Position numbers and translations under genes: made by a program | Part shown: positions 5,249 through 5,416 of the stretch, piece after piece | Numbering within the stretch: the first letter of the stretch is position 1 | Layout: every line of letters begins with the position of its first letter | Notes under the pieces: model-generated | Told to the model about the DNA's origin: nothing | Databases searched by the model: none | What the model saw: the letters and a program-made list of their open reading frames with translations, nothing else | NCBI GenBank assembly: GCA_021806765.1 | Contig: JAJZQR010000342.1 | Location: forward strand, 1 to 5,416 | Origin: Chloroflexota bacterium | Lineage (GTDB): Bacteria; Chloroflexota; UBA6077 | Direction: 5' to 3' | Length of the DNA: 5,416 bases

Positions 5249-5416
5249 ATGTTTCGTAGAGTCAGCCTGGTCCTGCTTACCCTGGTAGCGGCCCTCGCTC
5301 TGCTCTTCACGCCGGCCGCCGCCGCCAGACCCTTCCCACAAACCAACTTCTCCGTCACCAACGACAAGTTCCTCGACTACTTCGACCATCGGGGCGGCGC
5401 CAGGGTCCTCGGCTAC
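5249..5416 (+). CDS. Secreted protein, N-terminal part only (runs off right edge)
   Basis: 56 residues are visible. The ATG at 5249 is preceded by AGAGGAG (5236-5242) at six-base spacing. Residues 1-26 are a Sec signal peptide: MFRRV with two Arg, a hydrophobic core of L, V and A, and an Ala-rich cleavage site (TPAAAA before RPF). The mature start contains NDKFLDYFDHRGGARVLGY (38-56). This F-x-x-YF-x-x-x-GG-x-x-x-x-GY pattern, usually continuing as P-I-S, recurs in exported proteins of Chloroflexota, which I know from general familiarity and not from a search. The protein is therefore likely extracellular. The function is unknown; the downstream domains are outside the window. Confidence 0.85.
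   Translation, partial: MFRRVSLVLLTLVAALALLFTPAAAARPFPQTNFSVTNDKFLDYFDHRGGARVLGY

Overview
The window reads as GC-rich bacterial DNA. The best guess at its origin is Chloroflexota or a similar deep-branching, GC-rich bacterium. The clues are the final gene's secreted-protein start, whose F-x-x-YF-x-x-x-GG-x-x-x-x-GY pattern is common in secreted Chloroflexota proteins, and the GC-rich codon use. This assignment is inferred; no rRNA or tRNA is present to anchor it.

Layout. Positions 1-536 (minus strand) hold the first half of selD (selenophosphate synthetase), running off the left edge. Its active-site codon is an in-frame UGA, so the enzyme is probably itself a selenoprotein, and a compact SECIS-like hairpin lies just downstream of the UGA. 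Positions 537-849 are a divergent intergenic region. It carries a consensus-like minus-strand promoter for selD, two perfect G/C-rich inverted repeats, a four-tract G5 quadruplex motif, and a plus-strand TATAAT box. Positions 850-3638 hold a plus-strand cluster of three genes: an HD-GYP phosphodiesterase, a two-helix small membrane protein 2 bases behind it, and a second, paralogous HD-GYP protein about 58% identical to the first by hand count. Positions 3635-4984 (minus strand) encode a DUF1343/NamZ-type lipoprotein that meets the second HD-GYP gene tail to tail, with overlapping stop codons and no room for a terminator. Positions 4985-5248 are a second divergent intergenic region with another TATAAT box and a short hairpin at the predicted transcript start. 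From 5249 a secreted protein begins and runs off the right edge.

How the parts work together. The HD-GYP pair should hydrolyse cyclic di-GMP (or a related cyclic dinucleotide). The membrane protein between them is a candidate partner, but that link rests only on gene order. SelD supplies selenophosphate for selenocysteine (and possibly selenouridine) synthesis. NamZ-type proteins act on peptidoglycan outside the membrane. I see no single pathway uniting all the genes. The strongest points of interest are the UGA-containing selD, the palindrome/quadruplex block upstream of the HD-GYP cluster, and the tandem HD-GYP arrangement.
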